This document shows positions 63,415-64,000 of a stretch of DNA of 64,000 nucleotides, in pieces. Positions within the stretch are counted from its first letter, which is position 1. Each line of letters opens with the position of its first letter. The notes below the pieces were generated by a model. That model was not told where the DNA came from and did no database searches. It saw only the letters and a program-made list of their open reading frames with translations. Origin of the DNA: Paractinoplanes lichenicola (GTDB lineage: Bacteria > Actinomycetota > Actinomycetes > Mycobacteriales > Micromonosporaceae); NCBI RefSeq assembly GCF_016785085.1, contig NZ_JAENHO010000007.1, positions 124,001 through 188,000 on the forward strand. The letters run 5' to 3'. A program made the position numbers and the translations under genes.

Positions 63415-64000
63415 TACGGCGTCACGTGGCCGTCGGCGATGTGGACGACCCGGTCGGCCAACGCCATCATGACCGGGTCGTGCGTGGCGACGACGGCCGT
63501 CACGCCCTCCGACTCGACCACCCCGCGCAGCAGCGCCATCACCGCCAGGCCGGTCTCGGCGTCGAGCTGGCCGGTGGGCTCGTCGGCGATGAGCAGGCGG
63601 GGCGAGGCGGCCAGGGCGCGGGCGATCGCCACCCGCTGCTGCTGGCCGCCGGAGAGCTCGCCCGGCCGCTGCTGGGCGTGGTCGGCCAGCCCGACCAGGT
63701 CGAGCAGCAGGGCCACCCGTTGCTCGCGCTCGGCCGGGGCGGCCCGGGCCAGGCGCAGCGGCACGCCGACGTTCTCGGCCGCCGACAGCACCGGGATCAG
63801 GCCGAAGGTCTGGAAGATGTACGAGACCCGCTCGCGCCGCAGCCGGGACAGGCCGTCCTCGTCGAGGCCGCCGAGGTCGAGCCCGTCGACGACGACCGTG
63901 CCGGAGTCGGGCCGGTCGAGGCCGCCGATCACGTTGAGCAGCGTGGTCTTGCCCGAGCCGGACCGGCCGACCAGGGCCACCATCGTGCCCGGCTCGACGT
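63414..64000 (-). CDS. ABC transporter ATPase, LolD/MacB type (5' end outside window)
   Basis: At least 195 residues visible; the start lies beyond the right edge, as the frame stays open through VEPGT before the Walker A GRSGSGKTT. Signature LSGGQQQRVAIARAL and Walker B LLIADEPTGQLD are intact, and the H-loop His is in VATHDP. It powers the two FtsX-type permeases downstream. Confidence 0.92.
   Translation of the reverse strand, partial: VEPGTMVALVGRSGSGKTTLLNVIGGLDRPDSGTVVVDGLDLGGLDEDGLSRLRRERVSYIFQTFGLIPVLSAAENVGVPLRLARAAPAEREQRVALLLDLVGLADHAQQRPGELSGGQQQRVAIARALAASPRLLIADEPTGQLDAETGLAVMALLRGVVESEGVTAVVATHDPVMMALADRVVHIADGHVTP

Overview
The window is about 64 kb of very GC-rich DNA with short intergenic gaps, frequent GTG/TTG starts, many ATGA/GTGA overlaps, strongly G/C-biased third codon positions, Tat and lipoprotein signals, and CUT1 sugar transporters without their own ATPase. 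This points to a high-GC actinobacterium. The very frequent CGTACGG word suggests a Micromonosporaceae (Actinoplanes-like) member; that last step is inference. It looks like ordinary chromosome: no rRNA, tRNA, IS element, prophage or CRISPR was seen.

1-16.4 kb is a mosaic of small units. They are a lipoprotein; a sulfite-oxidase-like molybdoenzyme divergent from an SsuD-like sulfonate monooxygenase; an MMPL exporter and an ABC exporter, each divergent from a MarR regulator with a palindrome between; an ECF sigma factor with a coupled membrane protein; a GNAT-TPR fusion with a LysR regulator and an EamA transporter; a Tat-exported hydrolase; and a two-component system.

16.5-35.7 kb is an L-arabinose/arabinan regulon. 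A long operon encodes a YtfQRT-YjfF-type transporter (binding protein, two-domain ATPase, two permeases) followed by araB, araD and araA, and ends in a strong hairpin. Around it lie a secreted GH127-like beta-L-arabinofuranosidase with lectin repeats, a secreted GH43 arabinosidase, two complete LacI-type repressors and a third LacI-like protein that lacks the DNA-binding domain. A 14-bp operator, roughly TGTKAACGNTAACA, recurs upstream of the operon (twice), of the GH127 gene and of the truncated lacI gene, and once as an orphan site. Outside enzymes release arabinose, the transporter imports it, and AraA, AraB and AraD convert it to xylulose 5-phosphate.

35.7-44.9 kb holds a decayed divergent lysR/lysE pair, hypothetical and membrane proteins, GNAT and NTF2-like proteins, a FetB-like permease, a nitronate monooxygenase, a TetR regulator and a TrpB2. 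43.8-52.1 kb is a galactoside regulon: a LacI repressor divergent from GH42 beta-galactosidase, two CUT1 permeases, a binding protein and GH36 alpha-galactosidase, with two operators, one a perfect 20-bp palindrome.

52.1-64 kb holds a CPBP protease beside a second two-component system, a GNAT protein, a tandem GC-rich repeat, a MarR regulator divergent from a cupin-SDR pair with a perfect palindrome, and a MacB-like exporter (two large FtsX-type permeases plus an ATPase that runs off the right edge).
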